NCBI GenBank assembly: GCA_015493405.1
Contig: WGDF01000227.1
Coordinates: forward strand, 1 to 6,344
DNA: 6,344 nucleotides
DNA from: Flavobacteriaceae bacterium
GTDB taxonomy: Bacteria; Bacteroidota; Bacteroidia; Flavobacteriales; Flavobacteriaceae
Reading direction: 5' to 3'
Each line of letters opens with the position of its first letter. Within the stretch, counting starts at the first letter, position 1. Shown here piece after piece: positions 6,320 to 6,344 of this stretch. Made by a program: the position numbers and the translations under genes. The notes under the pieces are model-generated. The model had not been told where the DNA came from. It saw only the letters and a program-made list of their open reading frames with translations, and made no database searches.

Positions 6320-6344
6320 TGCGTAACTTTTTTAAATGTGAGAC

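Noticed and set aside
1..6344. Mobile elements, CRISPR arrays, tRNA/rRNA genes, toxin-antitoxin or phage defence genes
   Set aside because: None was found on either strand. The genes are continuous, co-oriented housekeeping and envelope genes with uniform base use and no insertion scars.

Overview
The window reads as a compact stretch of a low-GC Bacteroidota (Bacteroidetes) chromosome, most likely Flavobacteriales-like. The clearest taxonomic marker is a full-length PorT, a type IX secretion/gliding component found only in this phylum. It sits next to a ubiE/menG methyltransferase, a pairing I recall from Flavobacteriia. Two intergenic regions also carry matches to the Bacteroidetes -7 promoter element TAnnTTTG, and classical Shine-Dalgarno sequences are scarce. 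All eight genes lie on the minus strand, so transcription runs from the right edge of the window to the left.

Reading with transcription, the first block (about 6319 to 4118) is a Crp/FNR-family regulator, panB (ketopantoate hydroxymethyltransferase, first committed step to pantothenate and CoA) and an RluA-family pseudouridine synthase. The genes are separated by 2 to 4 bases and end in a candidate intrinsic terminator at about 4083-4110, so this looks like one operon. A 151-base gap follows. It holds that terminator, a 7-bp inverted repeat and a good Bacteroidetes promoter that fires into a BadF/BadG-type sugar kinase (probably N-acetylglucosamine kinase, 3966 to 3127).

The second block (about 3081 to 413) is aspC (class I aminotransferase), ubiE/menG (last step of menaquinone synthesis) and porT. 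Spacing is 9 and 29 bases, and a -7-like element lies just upstream of aspC. A 98-base gap with no recognisable gene separates porT from a small two-helix membrane protein that is cut by the left edge of the window.

Three start codons were moved from the longest reading frame to an internal ATG (kinase, aspC, porT), because the longer versions begin with TTG or GTG and in the kinase that TTG overlaps the promoter. The pseudouridine synthase start was moved to an ATG just after the panB stop. The window is mostly housekeeping. I see no mobile element, CRISPR, RNA gene or phage gene, and no convincing undescribed system. The best second-look items are the partial FNR-type cysteine set in the regulator, the altered glycine motif in the kinase, and the promoter and inverted-repeat architecture upstream of the kinase.
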